A stretch of 18,708 nt of DNA, taken from positions 1-18,708 of the forward strand of contig NW_001915150.1 of NCBI RefSeq assembly GCF_000208925.1, in the 5' to 3' direction. Positions 18,075 through 18,708 of the stretch are shown in pieces. This stretch comes from Entamoeba histolytica HM-1:IMSS (Eukaryota; Evosea; Mastigamoebida; Endamoebidae). The notes beneath the pieces are model-generated. The model saw only the letters and a list, made by a program, of their open reading frames with translations. It was not told the DNA's origin and did no database searches. A program made the position numbers and the translations under genes. The first letter of the stretch is position 1. Every line of letters starts with the position of its first letter.

Positions 18075-18708
18075 GGCAACGAAAAAAGCAAATAATTGAA
18101 AAAGAAGAGAATGAATGATATAAAAGAATAAAAAGAAAGTAAGAAGTAGAATATGATGAAGAAAGAATAAAAGTAGAAAGGAGAGAATATAAAAAGAAAG
18201 AAGATAAAGTGTAATAAAACAAAAGAGATGATAAAAGAAGAAAAGAAAGAAAAAAAATAAAGGATGCAAATTTTATTGAAACAAATAAAAAAAGTGCAAA
18301 ATTTAATGATGCAAAATTTAATGATGCAAAATATTTAGCAACATTTTTATTGATGCAAAATATTTTGAAATAAAAATAAATCATCATTTGATATTATTAT
18401 ATTTGATAATAAATTATATTATATATTAAATACATCATATTTCTTTATTATTTATCTTTTCTTTTTATTATTTCATATATTACATTATTATTCATTCATT
18501 TATTATTTAATATTTCATTTATTAAATAAAATGAAAATGAAATTGTAAAATATCAATTAAATATTCATGAATAATAATTTATTAATATTTAATAATTGAA
18601 ATAATAAATATTAATGTAACAATAATGATATATTCAATATATTCTTTATTTGATTTGTTCAATATTAGATTATTCTATTTCATTATCATTTCATTGTCTT
18701 CATTATTT
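18075..18708 (-). repeat. right arm of long inverted repeat, cut by the window end
   Basis: This is the reverse complement of 14022-14657, with a 2-base difference in one T run and otherwise near identity by eye. It starts at GGCAACG (18075) and runs to the last base, so its outer end is not seen. With the left arm it encloses 3417 bases holding the decayed relic and the transporter half. The minus-strand open frames at 18061-18387 are the same compositional frames as at 14343-14726. Confidence 0.88.

Noticed and set aside
17888..18118. 76-codon plus-strand frame overlapping the end of the transporter
   Set aside because: It is an out-of-frame shadow of the nucleotide-binding domain that runs into the repeat arm.
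1..18708. tRNA, rRNA, CRISPR arrays and prokaryotic signals
   Set aside because: I saw no cloverleaf-like GC-bearing segments, no rRNA-like conserved blocks, no regularly spaced direct repeats with unique spacers, and no ribosome-binding-site pattern. The gene signals are of eukaryotic Entamoeba type.

Overview
The window looks like nuclear DNA of an Entamoeba species (E. histolytica or a close relative). It is very AT-rich (roughly four-fifths A+T by eye). The genes I can read lack obvious introns and are tightly bounded. Several show the Entamoeba core promoter: a GTATTTAAA-like box, in one case a GAAC element, and an AATTCA-like initiator a few bases before the start codon. TAATT follows or overlaps three stop codons. 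The products also fit: a P-glycoprotein-type ABC transporter and a large CXXC-rich surface protein. The species is inferred from these traits, not proven.

Layout, left to right. Positions 242-1249 hold a ~1 kb AT-rich repeat (copy 1). At 2138-4093 (+) lies a decayed gene for a secreted S41-peptidase-like protein with at least four frame changes and about a dozen in-frame stops. At 4422-6328 (-) lies a second broken gene, of unknown function, with three frame changes and a stop at codon 3. At 6727-6912 (-) there is a small, apparently intact 61-residue ORF. At 7463-12229 (+) there is an intact 1588-residue secreted, probably GPI-anchored protein. It has two Kre9/Knh1-like beta domains and two CXXC-rich repeat arrays. 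Positions 12731-13713 hold repeat copy 2, in direct orientation to copy 1 and about 12.49 kb away. Positions 14022-14657 and 18075-18708 are the two arms of a long, nearly perfect inverted repeat related to the same repeat family at its inner end. Between the arms are a heavily decayed relic (14683-15939) and a P-glycoprotein half (16092-17999, +). That half has TTG where the start codon is expected and arginine in place of a conserved Walker A glycine.

Nothing here looks like an operon or pathway. It reads as a repeat-bounded subtelomeric-like or otherwise unstable neighbourhood in which one long surface-protein gene and one short gene stay open while three to four others have decayed. The likely protein-level themes are cell surface and membrane: surface cysteine-rich protein, secreted protease-like protein, membrane transporter. 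The most unusual items are the inverted repeat enclosing the damaged transporter, the fungal-like domain plan of the surface protein, and the repeat family with its TTTGCATC palindromes.
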